Source: Microdochium bolleyi
Taxonomy: Eukaryota > Ascomycota > Sordariomycetes > Xylariales > Microdochiaceae
DNA: 64,000 bases
NCBI GenBank assembly: GCA_001566295.1
Contig: KQ964245.1
Location: forward strand, 2,051,524-2,115,523
Direction: 5' to 3'
This document shows, in pieces, positions 1 through 12,062 of this stretch. Made by a program: the position numbers and the translations under genes. A model generated the notes under the pieces. The model ran no database searches. It was given only the letters and a program-made list of their open reading frames with translations, and had not been told where the DNA came from. The first letter of the stretch is position 1, and each line of letters begins with the position of its first letter.

Positions 1-3000
1 GCAATACGACATCTCCCAACCACGAAGGAAGTCTCAGCTTTCACAACTCACCCAGCAAAGATGAAACAATGGGCATTTGGGGAAGGGGACCCTTGAGATC
101 GGCAAAGCTGCATAGTCCCGGGGCCATTGTTTTAGAGAGTTTCCCGCCAAGCCCTTTTTTCCTGCCGCCCTCCGTGGCTCCCCTTCCCCAGTGCCGAGAC
201 GTGCATATCATATCAGCCTTAACTAGCGGCAACAGCTACAGTGTCGATCGCTGCGACCACACCCCCATCTCTCCCCCTCTCTCTCTGTCTCTCTGTCTCT
301 GCCCTATGGTACATTTGATTTACACGCAAGGATCAAAAAGCAAGGTGGGAACACACAGAAGACAAATATGCATGCAGTAAGGTCGGGCAGGAGACCTACA
401 GGCAGATAGCCGGCATGCAGTCACCGGGAAGGGGGTATTTACTGAGATGTGCATCTGGAACCCGCTTCTCAGCGTCGCTTTCACATGGCAGAGGGGTGAG
501 CATGCCTCAGCGACCTCGGTCCTGCTGGCAGCATCGGGCTGTTATTGTGTGTTTTTTGCTGGGATTCTTCGCTTCAATCCTGAGAATAAGGGTCATTGGA
601 AAGTGACATACGGACACGGGGAAGAGAAACCCTAAATGATGATGCGGCGTCTGGAGAAAACCAGCCAGGGACAATTGATGAGTGAGGGGGGATCAACAAC
701 CAGGTCCCGCTGTCGCAGAATCCTCCGCCGCACGCGCAGATTTGCCCGAGTCCTTAATCGGCAGAGGCCTCTCTGTACTAACTCGTGGGGGAGGGGGAAA
801 AGACAGCCTGTTGTCCCCCGGCTGGCACCAAACACAACATAGTCCACGGCGACCAAGGGATGCTTTCGAGCCGGCCGCAACAAAGGAAACTCGCCCCCAA
901 CTTGCTTGCCCGCCCACCCGGCCCATGATGAAACAAGTCCAGGCGAACGCCGGCCATAGAACAGATCTGGCGATGATCGTCAGTTCTTCTTCAAGAGGCA
1001 CGACGATGAAGGATGTGCGCCATCGTTGTGGCCGAGCTGATACCTTTTGCGACGATATTCCCCGTGGGCATTAGGGTAGGGGGTCATACAGCCTACATGC
1101 GACGAATCAGCATCTCCCTTCTCTATCCTTATTCCCCGTGGCGCGATCGACATCTTCCGCGGTGAGGTTCGCCCCCCCTCACAAGATGACCTGCCGCGTG
1201 AGGCCTCCATAATGCTCTGGACAACGCCCGAGCCAAATCATCATTGTCCTTGTGAATAAACCAGTGGCATCGAAGAAAGGCAGGAAATCACACACTCAAA
1301 ACCATCAGGACCGACCGCCAAGCACTCCCGTCATGATGTCAAAACGACCTAGGCAGTGAAAACAGATGTCGACCGTCGAACGACGAGTTTCGCCAACCCG
1401 GCATGATGCAGTACCCCCCGGGAAGATGACGCCAGCATAACGATACAACGGCAGAGACGTTTCATCGCTGTGCTGCAGGACGTAAGAAAAGAAAGATCGG
1501 GTGAAACAACTTGCGAGGAAATGCCTCCCGCTCAGTGGCCTGTGTGGTGCGTGAATCTGACACCTGCAAGTAAGCTGCAGCGGCAACAATTCCGGTGCGG
1601 AGCTTGCTGATGGTGACGACGACGATGACGACGACGAGCCCCGTCAGAAAGTAGCCATCCTTGATCCGGGAATGGCGGAGGGTGAGAGAAAGAGATGCTC
1701 GGAAGATGACACCCGTCGGCGCATCTTGGGAGAAGTGTGCAACCTGGGGGGAAGGCCTCCTCGAGCTTCAGAACCACCGCGTACTTACACATCACTCTTT
1801 CCAATTCTTTCCAATGCCGACGAATTGCATGGGGAACGGTTGCCTGCAATAGTGACACGCGCGTCCCGTGTTCCAGATCTTCAGGCCGTTTTACGTCCAC
1901 AGAGATGGACCACCCGTGTTCTGGTCGCTTGATCCCTGTGGATTCCCAGGACCCCGAGCGCATCGTATGGTTCTCCAGAAAGGCCCCTCTGTGGAAATCA
2001 CAAGCCAGCTGTCCTGATCACATATGCATAGGACCCACAACTATTCTCCATTGTTGGGCATGGTTTCTCCGGAGGAAAAGTTGAGCAGAGGCCAGGGATG
2101 AGTCTCTCGGTATCAAATTTTTTTTTATTTTTTTTCAAATAAATTTTTTTCATTTGACTTTATCCTTTTTGGTCATTTTCGTCATGAAGAAAAGGATATT
2201 GGTTTTAATAGTCTTGCTGCTCGGTGACAATGGTTGGTGCGGTTGCGGTTGAACATGTCACTTCAGCCCCCGGCGCAATATTTCTGTACGTCTATCAGCA
2301 CATTGGTACTTCGCAGACGATGACGACGTCCATGACTTGTTTAGCCCATGCGCGATGCAGTCGTCGGTCAGATCGCAACCCGTGCAAGAAACCAGTCTCT
2401 TCCAGCTCGGCGATGCTGCGCACGGAGCAAAGTCCGTGCCTGTCCGGCCATGTGCTTGCATGAGAGTTGTGAAATGCAGTCACCGGGCCAAGAGAATGGG
2501 AACGTCCGGGATGTTCGGTGGTAACACGCGAACGCTGTCAGATTGGTGACGGGTCGCTGCCTGGACGGGCTCTGAATACCCATGGCGTATTGCGATCTTT
2601 TGCGGTCTGGCCGTCAGCTGTGTGCTGTACACATGCCGATACTGCATCATGCCGCATTGTAGGGAGCTCTTGGCATGGCCGATCAATCCTCACTGGTATG
2701 ACAACTCGGAGAAACAAGCTCAGTTTGGCCCGAACATGGCCGAGCCAATCAGAGAGCACCCCTGGCCACCTGGGCATAGTCTCTTTCCCCAGCACGTTGG
2801 GCCAGCCAATGGGCGTCAACTATACTTCCCACTCCGGACACCACGGGCCCCACCTGGCAGGACCCTACCCTGTTGGATTCAGTCAGCTTTGACGACGGCA
2901 CGCAGATCATCGAGAGCCGCATGTTGGGGTCGAGATCTGCGGCCCGCGGTCGCATTGGGGTCTGCGTCATGCACTCTGCCCCAAGTTCGCCTTGTCGTGG

Positions 3001-3737
3001 ACCGTCGGTTTCGTGCTGTGCTTGGGAACACGTGTCCCCGACAAAATGTGTGGTCTGCTTCGTCCAGACGACATCACCCACGCAAGCAGTCGGTCTTCTT
3101 TCGTCTCGAGTCTCGGTCTTGTCATCACGCTGTCCGTGCCACTACTGCAGGCTAATGCTGGCCGGCCACTGCTCAGCTTCGAGCGGCCCTGCGCTGGATG
3201 CTCACAATCCTGACATCCAATCTCTTTCCACGAGAGTCTTCTCACTAGCCTGACCGACCAAGGACTCAATCTTCGTTTCCACTCACTCACGGACTCAATA
3301 GAAACTCGCAGCGGCGCCAATCGGGACTGATTCTTCATTTCGGATGGTTGCACAGATACAATCTCGCGGCCCCTAGAGTGACTACGCTGCCACAATCATC
3401 CGGCACTTCGCACAAGACGGGCCACCGATTGTCGACGCATCTCGGGGTGGCCATGTGTCTACGGCTGGTGTCGATCCAAGAGGCGAGGATATCCATAGCT
3501 CTGAGCTCGAATATCTCCCCCCTAGTAAATCGTTCCTGTGGAAAATACGTCGTGTATGTCACACAGACGGATGTCGAGCCTCGAGGTGTTCGTGGTGGTA
3601 ATTGAGGGCGATTCGGTCTTATTTCTGCGCAGTGACGCTGCAGTCGATGGGAATACCATTGGCATTTCGTATCAGGCCCTGTGCATGACCGCGCTTCCAT
3701 TCACTCCATTTCTTCTCGAAAGTCGATTCGCTCCTTC
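1..3737. other. Gene-free stretch at left edge
   Basis: I recognise no gene here on either strand. All open frames are short, overlap one another on both strands and lack protein-like composition. Simple sequence is present: a CT-rich microsatellite at about 269-300, a GAC-rich trinucleotide run at about 1611-1636 and a T/A-rich island at about 2118-2160. The right part (about 3.0-3.7 kb) should hold the 3' flank of the minus-strand gene ending at 3738. Confidence 0.6.
269..300. repeat. CT microsatellite
   Basis: An imperfect run of CT dinucleotides broken by CTGT steps. It is simple-sequence DNA outside any recognised gene. Confidence 0.8.
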
Positions 3738-5318
3738 TCAATTTGGTTCCCTCTGCGGCGGCCCAACCGTGACACTTGAGTGAACTTTTTCGTCCACGCT
3801 GTTCGATATTGGCGAGTCCTGGTGATCCGCTTTTGTCTGTTGTTGAGAGTGAAAGGGACGGTCCTGGTGCTGTGGGCGTGACTGTTGTCTGGGCTCTGCA
3901 GAAGCGAAGTGAGGAGAGTGCTGCTCCGATAACATGGAGTTGACCGAGTGCGCTCCGCTTCGCGGCTGCTGTTGCTGCGAGCTCATGTCGAAACCGGGAC
4001 CATCTCGTGGTGTGCTGAACCCTGGAGACATGCCTCTGAATGTGTAAGCATCGCCCCGAGCTCTTGTGGACGGGCGATATGATGACATGTCGCTTCGTTG
4101 TCTGGAGTGTCCACGATGCCGAGCGCTTGCGCTCTTGTGACCGAACGGGGGCGATCTGGTACGGATTTGTGACGACGGAGGAGGAGGCGGCTGCTGTGGC
4201 CCTGTCGCTTTGCGCTTGCGTGGTGATTCTTCTGGCAGAGGGATCCTTGAGTCAGCATCTTCAGAACAAGATTCAGGGGGTGATGCAGTTGACGCACCAG
4301 ATGGTGCCTCGGGCTGCGCGGCCTGAGACTGTGATGCAGGTGGTTGCCAATGATGAAAGTATATTGATGGCGACTGCTCGGTCTGTGGAGCTGTAGCTTG
4401 TGGTGGTAGGTTTGGCCCTCTGAGATATGATGGCATGCCTTGGGGGGGACCCGGCGCGTTCTGCTCCTCTGCTGCTATCCGAGATAAGTTGGAGTTCGCT
4501 CTCGGTCGTGTCAGCGGTCCTCCCATGGACAGTGTATGCGCTCTTTGTCTTGGAGGCGAGCTGGCACCTCCTTGGTAGGGAATAAATCCAGATTGCAATC
4601 CGGCACTGGACGCAGGTGTCGATGCCATTCCACCAGCGCTCCCAGCATATGCGGCGTACTGTGGATCTCGGTGATGTTCGGGAGATGTCGCTGGCGGTGC
4701 CGGCAAGCCTTGCATCGCGTGTCCTGGCTGGCCTTGGATATATGACTGAGCATATTCCAGGATGGCTTGGGGAAGCTGGCCACCGCCCATGGCAGCAAAT
4801 ACTATCGGAACTAGCTGCGGCGGGATACCTCTGTCGAGAGAGGTCCGCAGTATGTCGAACTCAAGCTTCCTCTGCTCGAGGCGCAAGTTCTCCTGCCTGG
4901 TGCGTTCCTCTTCCTGCCTTCTCCGCTCTTCTTCCTGCCTCCGTCTCTCCTCCTCTACTTTCGCATGATACCAGAGATTGCTGGACTCATCCGGGTGAGG
5001 CTGAGAGGACAGTGCCATGCTGGAATGGCTGTGCACAGATGATGGTAAAGCCTGAGAATGCAGTGATGGACCTGGGACAGGAGGCTGGTGCGCTGACGGC
5101 GGTGGTGGTGCCGGCGGCATGGGCATGCCAGGGAGAGGCGGCAAGCCGCGATGCGGTCCTGACATCGACTGGGCGCGGGGACTTTGGTTTGCGGAATGTT
5201 TTGATGCTAGAATCTGTGAGTGATCCTGGTGTCCTAGGGTAGGTGAAGTGCGAGGAGGGGTCGGCAGATCATTGACAGCCCTATAGTAGTGTACTGGCTG
5301 CTTCGTCGTGAGCATCAT
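3738..5318 (-). CDS. Pro/Gln-rich fungal protein with charged helix, function unknown
   Basis: Single-exon reading frame of 526 aa. The first ~110 residues are rich in Pro, Ser and His. Residues ~115-155 form a strongly charged Glu/Arg/Gln helix with repeated EEERRRQ units, followed by a short hydrophobic motif (GIPPQLVPIVFAAMGG) and a probable small helix. The remainder is low-complexity Ser/Pro/Gln with a basic patch (PRKRKA) that could act as a nuclear localisation signal. The arrangement recalls a family conserved in filamentous fungi and sometimes labelled a putative transcription factor, but no DNA-binding domain is visible and I cannot name it with confidence. Two consecutive Met codons open the frame; an intron near the 5' end cannot be excluded because AG-ending tracts lie around codons 25-35. 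Neighbouring gene-free DNA is long on both sides. Confidence 0.7.
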   Translation of the reverse strand: MMLTTKQPVHYYRAVNDLPTPPRTSPTLGHQDHSQILASKHSANQSPRAQSMSGPHRGLPPLPGMPMPPAPPPPSAHQPPVPGPSLHSQALPSSVHSHSSMALSSQPHPDESSNLWYHAKVEEERRRQEEERRRQEEERTRQENLRLEQRKLEFDILRTSLDRGIPPQLVPIVFAAMGGGQLPQAILEYAQSYIQGQPGHAMQGLPAPPATSPEHHRDPQYAAYAGSAGGMASTPASSAGLQSGFIPYQGGASSPPRQRAHTLSMGGPLTRPRANSNLSRIAAEEQNAPGPPQGMPSYLRGPNLPPQATAPQTEQSPSIYFHHWQPPASQSQAAQPEAPSGASTASPPESCSEDADSRIPLPEESPRKRKATGPQQPPPPPSSQIRTRSPPFGHKSASARHRGHSRQRSDMSSYRPSTRARGDAYTFRGMSPGFSTPRDGPGFDMSSQQQQPRSGAHSVNSMLSEQHSPHFASAEPRQQSRPQHQDRPFHSQQQTKADHQDSPISNSVDEKVHSSVTVGPPQREPN

Positions 5319-8300
5319 TTCCGAGGCGTAGGTGACATGTGGATGGTGTCGAGGGGCTCAAGCAGCGGTGGCAGGTTGTGAATTGAACAACGGAGCCTTT
5401 CAGAGTAAGTGTTCAAGAGCGACTGAGGATGGGCGTGGTGATGGTGAAGCGACGTTTCATAACCCGGGACTACAACGACATTTGTGGGAAGAGAATCTCC
5501 CGAAATGGTGGTAACAGGGGACTGGGGGGTTATTGGGAACTTGTATACGTTATGGGTATCCCGGCTCCATGTATGCGTGCTGTCGGTTTCGGAGCAACCA
5601 GCGAGATGGCGAGGAGGATGGGGATCAAGGCACAGTGGCAGATCTGTTTGGATCAGTCCTGTTTCTTCATCAAAAGGGAAAGACTATGCGCAGGGAACTT
5701 GCAAGAGGCCCTTGAGCCCTGTACGAAATCAAGGGAGTAGAAGGTTAATCAGACGCACGCGAGTGCGGCGGCTGAGACCCGAAGATTGAACAGTGACATG
5801 TACCCAGGTCAAAGAAGGACCGGTTGCCGCATCTCGAGTCCACTTCGTGCCAGTATGAGAGTGCTCAGAAGGGAAAGTGAGCAACGTCCAAATGTGGAGA
5901 AGAATGTTTGAGGCCTCGACCAGGGCCTCCTACGGACACTCCGCCTCCTGTCGTTGGGGGGGCTGAAGCTTCGATGGCGACGTTGCAGTCAAACTTCTAC
6001 AGGCTCATGACAAGGATCGTGATTAGACTGTCGAGTCTCTGCTGCAGAGGACGACTGCCGAACGCTGGCGCTGCTGATCTGGTCAGATCGGTCACCCGAG
6101 ATCGTGAGCTTAGAATCAGCTACTCCCCCGACTGGCGATCCTACGGAAGAAGTGCTCTGATGAGTCAGTGGGGACGGCGAAGAAGGGGCAAATACAATAA
6201 TCGATGCGGTCGGCATCAAATGATGAACTCGGAATGGCGAACGACCAGAAAAGAGGCAAGGCGAGCCGGGGCTAGAACCCACCAGCAAGGAAGGAGGGAA
6301 GAGGACGGAATGCGCGAGGACGAGTGTGTGACAAACTAAGCGCAAGTGAGGATTAAAGAAGCATCCTGGCAGGAAGAGGCAAAGTTACAAGGAAGATCAC
6401 CTTGAGCCTGCTGAGCCCTAGGCTCAAGACGTGACAACGTACCCGGCGCATGGGCAAAACAAAAACCTGGAATCCATCGGCACTGATCAAGGGGGCCTGC
6501 TGCGGGCGAATGGGATCACGACGCCGGACCGACCTGTGCTGCTTGACCGTGTGCCTTTCGGGGGTGTAAGTCTTTTAGTCTGAGAAGTAAGGCATCACCC
6601 ACTTTAGGGTCAGGATGGCGGCGCAAGGTGCATAACTAGCCTCGTGTGGCGGGGCGAGAGTAGTTTTGAGCTTGTGAGCCTGCCATGGCCCAGCTTTCTC
6701 TAGTGGCAGCGTGTGCACATGGTGTCTTATTGTTTCTGATGGTGGCGCCGTGGTTGGGCAAAGGCCCACGCCACAGCCATTCGAGCCAGAGGGCGGTAGC
6801 CGAAACAGGCAAAGGGCGGGATGTGCTGATGCAGTGCTGCTCGACGCAGGGTCGATCCCTCGAGTATGTCCTTGTCGCGAAGGGGTGGGCGAAAACGTCG
6901 GGCAGATCAGTGGGCTTAGGGGCGTGGAGGTAGCGTTCCCGAGTCGACTCCGATCTCGAGCAATGTTGACTGAGATGCGACCTGCAGGCGTGAGCAGGGG
7001 CACAACCTTGGAAGTCGTCGTCCGTATCGGGTCGAGCCTGGTTTGTCCACGGGTGGGGCGTGGTCCCCTGATCATAAACCCAACCTCAACTTCAAAAGGT
7101 GTCAAGCTCCCGATGCGTTGAGCAGGGCCCGTATGGTTTTGATCAACTTCGCGGTTTTTCAGTTGTGACTCTCGACGCTCAAGATGTCGAGTCACGAGCA
7201 GATTCTGTGCTTTGCGTGTTCAATGCCAACTGCCCAGTCGTCCCATGAGCTGGTTCACTGGTGTTGCGGAACCATGGGTGAATTGTAAATTCGTGTCGGA
7301 GTTGGCCGGTCCAGAGGTTGATACCTCCGAAACGTCCTAGCTACAAAGGAGTTCAAAAGCTGGGTATCCTTCCGAAGAGTATCCCCGTCCTCACGAGAAT
7401 ATGATGTCTTCCAAGACATCGCGCAAAATTGGCCAACATTAGCTACCTACCACAGCAGGGGACTGCTCTGATGAAATGGTCTTTGGCGGATATTACACTC
7501 CTGTCTCTGTCAAGCTTGAAGGACGCGGGACCGGGACAGCCGATGCCCAATGGGGACAATGCTTGTGCCAGAATGGGCGTTGCCTCACAGCACAACCCCT
7601 GTGTGTAAAGAGATTGGCGATCCAGACTGCAACAACCAAACCAGCTGTATCCGCGCAAGCGAGTCGGGCCCGGCAGGACCACAGGTAAACAATGCGACGT
7701 GTCTGGAACACGTGGTTGCTGGCAACGTGACCCAGATGCCCGTCAAGAGCGCGTCATGCAGGCACAGCAGCAGGCGGTGTAGGGTAAGACAAGAGCTGCA
7801 AGACCATCTCAGATTCGAGTGTCGGAGCACTTTGGCGAGGTGAGGCAGGGAAATTGTGAAGCAGCCACAAGGAGCCCGCCACCCGTCAGGATATGAGACA
7901 GGCATAAGCTCTTCCACGTGTACTTTGCGCGCGAGCGCTTGCAGTTCAGCCGCAATATAAGACATAGAGGGCCGCGCCGCCTGTGCGAGCAGCACTCTAC
8001 ATTCCATGGGTGCTGGATAATTCTCCCGTGTCTCGAAACGAAACCTGGATAGTGGGTAAGGGCGCAAGGCTGTCCCGTTCTCCTGACAGAGTGCTCCGTG
8101 ACCTGTGCTTCGCTCGCTGCAATACCGTGAGCTGGCGACGCCGCGGCGCGTCAATGTGGTACCTCTTGGGCCCGGGGTTGATGCCAAGCTCGGATCTCAT
8201 TGCTCATCCGGGATCGGCGAGAGGGGTGTCGCAACGCTAGAATGCCGAAACTGGACAGCAGTTAGGAATGCGACCAATCAGAGGACGAGGGCGTCAGCAG

Positions 8301-8885
8301 GCTGCCCGAGTCCAACCTGGTTCTGGTTCGTGGGTGGCCAGGCGGGCTCCGTGGAGCTGGCCGGGCAATGGGACAAGTCGAAGCCACGGGCCCCACGCCG
8401 TTGGCACAGTGGTGTGGGAGCAGGGATGGGGGCGCAGGAACCTTGGAATGCAGAAATTCGGATGCCCATCATGGCCATTGTTGCCACGCGACTCGAGCTG
8501 GGTATACTGGGGTCGGCCCACGCGGGAAGCGAAGAGGTGGAAGGTCGAGCCGGCCACGAGAGGGCAAAGAGCCTATCTGGGCAGTTTGGACGCAGATCCC
8601 CGAGGGATGGCTATTGATCAACGAGAAGTCGATTGGGGGCCATCGAGTTTGTGCAAAGGCCCGTGTGGGATGGTGTGGGAGTGGTCGAGGACCCTCGGGC
8701 CTGGCCACCTTGGGGTGGAACACGGCGGCCGGTGCTGGTGGCGTGCCGACGGCGTGCTGGATGCTCAAGTGCCGCAGCCTGCATCTCGAGCTGAGCTGAC
8801 GGGAGGTGGTGGGAGGTGGTGGAGGAGTCGGAGGAAAGACTGTCCCAGCCTGGGAGTGGATGCAGGTGATGACTCGGCCGTGGCT

Positions 8886-8946
8886 GCCCAGTGCCCAGTG
8901 CCCAGGGCCCAGTGCCCAGAACCCAGAACCCAGTGCCTAGTGCCCA
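8886..8946. repeat. 7-base minisatellite (GCCCAGT unit)
   Basis: About eight imperfect head-to-tail copies of a 7-base unit GCCCAGT, with variants ending in GGG and AAC. It lies outside recognised genes. Confidence 0.85.
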
Positions 8947-9220
8947 CCTGGCAGGCGGGGCCAGGGCTGACCCTGCACCTGGCCAGCCGCTGGATCAATC
9001 TGAAACGACCCACGGCTCCACATTACTCATCGCCCGTTGAGGCTTGCCGGCTGCCCTGACGGCTTGTGTCCAGGCCCTGCCCGATCGCACGCGGGAGATC
9101 AACCTTTACGACACTCAAGACAGGTCATTTGCGAGGCACTCTGTTCGACACGCGACCTTGAGATGACAAGGAAAGCGGCACCGCCCCGGGACCCCACCTC
9201 TGTTCCGCGTGCCCACGACT

Positions 9221-9252
9221 GTCCAGTGTCCAGTCTCCAGTCTCCAGTCTCT
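9221..9252. repeat. 7-base minisatellite (STCCAGT unit)
   Basis: Four and a half copies of a 7-base unit GTCCAGT/CTCCAGT. It shares the CCAGT core and the 7-base period with the array about 275 bases to the left. Confidence 0.8.
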
Positions 9253-10836
9253 AGGTAGTAGACCTGGACCCGAGCTGAAGCCACAGTCTTTGTCCACCGT
9301 TCAGCTAACCATCGAGCCGCCTCACAAGCGCGGCAGCCCCATCACCACCGCCTGTACGTCGGTCCACCTGCCTGCAAGCCGGAGAAGAGCCTGAAGCGGG
9401 AAGCGAAATCATCAGGACGAGAGACGCGGGCACAAGGCCCAGGGACGGCACATGTCCGGCCGAGATGGGACTCGACTGGCGAGGCTGGTCAGCCACACTC
9501 GCCACATTCTCGGCTTCTTCCATGAGCAGGCTTGGCAGGCAAGCATCGTCCATGCAGACAAGGAAGGATTCCAAAAGCCAACATTCCAAGCTCGGCCGTT
9601 GCAGCGCCACACGCTTGCCCCTCCCCACCCCTCCCCAGCCCCATCAAGTCTTTCTCGCCTTTGGCTAGCCCGACCTTGCCCACCTCGAGTGCCAAGTGGC
9701 TTGCGCACTTGCTGCAGCGCAACCTTTCCAAGGGAAGGACAAAAGTTCTTGATCGCTGACCCACGGGCCTCAGGGAACGGCACGACGTCCAGTATTGTCC
9801 CGTCTATCTGCCTGTCTGTTGCTCCCAGCCGCCCCGACATGCCACGATCCTCAGCGTTCATGACGTGTGGCAAACCTGCGCTCACTCCCAATGCTTTCTT
9901 GATGACTTCTTGCTCCTTGTTGGAACATACAAGCACTCTCGAGTCTGCTCCGGCCTCGGCGCTGCCCGGCATCCAGGCACCCGTCATGGTCTGGCAGAGC
10001 CCAGACAACAAACACCGCTGATGACGAATGTCTTGCGCAAGCTCACTGCAATCCCAGTGGGAGCGGTCAGACCGTGCGGTTCTCGTCCAAATGGTCACCT
10101 ACCTATTGTGTGCGGTCGTGTTACGGATCCCGGGCTCGACTGTGCGTTCTCGGCCTCGTTGCCCAATGCTCATAGGTCCGGCAGTTGGTCATCATCCCTT
10201 ACTCCGTAGTTCAATCATCAAGACGACATGATCATGTCTGCCCCTCAGAGCCGCACCTGCGAATCCGGCCCGACGTGGGACTGTGGCTGACCACGCCATG
10301 TTGAGCCTGCAACCCCGAAGTATATAACCCAGAAGACCTCGGAGCGTCAAAGCCTCGCAGCACTCTAGATTTGTGAAGGGCTTGGCGAGCGGCGTGCGAG
10401 CACAAACAGCGCATCCCTAACCTGCTCAGGCAGGGCGGCGATGGCCGGGTGGCGCGTGTCGACTGCTACGGTACCATTGAAACCTTTCTCGGAAGTGTAA
10501 ACCTGACACGACTCTCCGTACAGTACTACGAGACATGCCGTCGAACCACTGGCACAGTGAGCACAAACAGACAAGCTCGTCTGCCGGCACCACGATCCCA
10601 GTCTATATCATACCCTGATTAACGCACTAAGCTTGCGTTGTGCCGAGAGTGGTCAGAACTCGGAAGAGGTGGGTGGGCGTAGAGGTGGTACCTACTTGGT
10701 GAGTTTGTGAAAATGAGCATGTGCATCCGGTCGGAGGTGTGTAGTGTCCCGAGCCGCGCACTCCCCTGCTCGCTGTTCCATCCGATGGACCCCGGCTTTG
10801 CCCATGGGCGAGATGTCTCCGACCAGTGGAGCATCT

Positions 10837-10882
10837 GGGGGGGGGGGGGGGGGGGGGGNNNNNNNNNNGGGGGGGGGGGGGG
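10837..10882. other. Poly-G tract with assembly gap (10 N)
   Basis: 22 consecutive G, then ten N (10859-10868), then 14 more G. The N run is a sequencing or assembly gap inside a homopolymer, so its true length is unknown. Confidence 0.95.
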
Positions 10883-12062
10883 AGAGGGGACCCGAAACGA
10901 AAATCGGAAAAGAACAGGCCTCTGCGGTCTCGGGAAGGAGGGATGACCTGCTGCTGCGGCGGCTTGCTGCTGCCCTCAGGCGGATTCTAAGGCGTGCGCG
11001 CAAGCAGTCGAGCCGCGAAGTTCCTACTCTCCACGTTTCGCAGTCCCGGAGCGGTCTGTCTACCCCGTCCCTGGGCGCGTGTCTTCACTGCCCTGACACC
11101 GAATGAGAATCAAACGTTCCCGGCGCCCTGGGGGGGCGGGCCTCGTTTGTGGTATGTATACAAGTCGTCGGGTATAACCCCATATCAGGAGCCAGCTAAG
11201 CCATGGCACAGTCCGGGATGTGCACTAAGGGAAGAGGGAGGGAAAAAGCGATTGGCCGGCATGGCAGACACATGTCCACATATGCCTAAGGTAGGTGTAC
11301 CTACCTACGTATGGAATACGTGGTGCAGAGAGAAAAAGGAAGCGAGTCGCGGCTCGGTGATTTGATGTTTGGGTTTCAACATGGGGGCCCCGGTATGTAT
11401 CATGGCAGATCATTTGCGTTGGAGGCCGAGGCTCCGATTGGTTTTTTTGTGTGCTTGGGCGAGATCGATCTGCAGTCAACTGTCCCGAGTGAGCACCGGC
11501 AAGCCCATTTTGCATGTTATGTCGATGGTGTGTGAGACTTGACAAAGGCTCCGAGCAATGGGTTCACAGGGCGAGCCAAGTAGGCACACCGCGGTGACAA
11601 TGAGCACGGCGAAAAGGCTCCCAATAGGCAGGTATTCCATGGAGAGAAGTGACTTTTGTGATTTACCATCTATGCGACCCAACACCCAAGATCGTAACCA
11701 TATCAGAACCAGGATTGACAGAAAGAAACAAGAGGAGGATGGAGAAGTAGAAGGACCCAACTCCGCGCCAAAAAAATTAAAAATTATAAAAAAATAACAT
11801 TCCAGACCATCCTAGTAATCATATATGTATCATGCTGCACCTGGGTATAACGCTGACACGTCTATAAACATGATTCGGACTGAACCCAATGGTCCCTATT
11901 GCTTATGTCGCCGCATAAAAAGAAGATGATGGTTGAAGAAGGAAGGGAAAATAAAATGGAACACATTTGGAATGGAGCATCAACTATGTTCGAAGTCTCC
12001 GCCTGCCATCCATGGACAGAAAAACCCAGTGGTATAGAATACAACATCCTCCAGCGCAAAGG

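Larger units (their letters stand above)
5319..12062. other. Gene-free stretch with minisatellites and an assembly gap
   Basis: About 6.7 kb without a recognisable protein. Open frames up to 263 codons occur but are arginine/glycine/proline-rich shadows without family resemblance. The left part is presumably promoter and 5' leader of the gene starting at 5318; the right end is 3' flank of the histidine kinase. It contains two 7-base minisatellites (8886-8946 and 9221-9252), a poly-G tract with ten N (10837-10882), an 8-base-arm palindrome at 11289-11306 and an A/T-rich island at about 11770-11800. Confidence 0.55.

Noticed and set aside
2622..3155. 177-codon plus-strand frame in the left gene-free stretch
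   Set aside because: Rich in Arg, Cys, Pro and Ser with no domain, splice context or family resemblance; overlapped by equally long frames on the other strand.
6575..7195. 206-codon minus-strand frame
   Set aside because: Composition is typical of random GC-rich DNA and nothing resembles a known family.
8268..9059. 263-codon plus-strand frame
   Set aside because: It runs through the 7-base minisatellite and is Gly/Arg/Trp-rich; overlapping frames of similar length exist in other phases.
9412..10098. 228-codon minus-strand frame
   Set aside because: No recognisable motif; a similar-length frame runs antisense to it.
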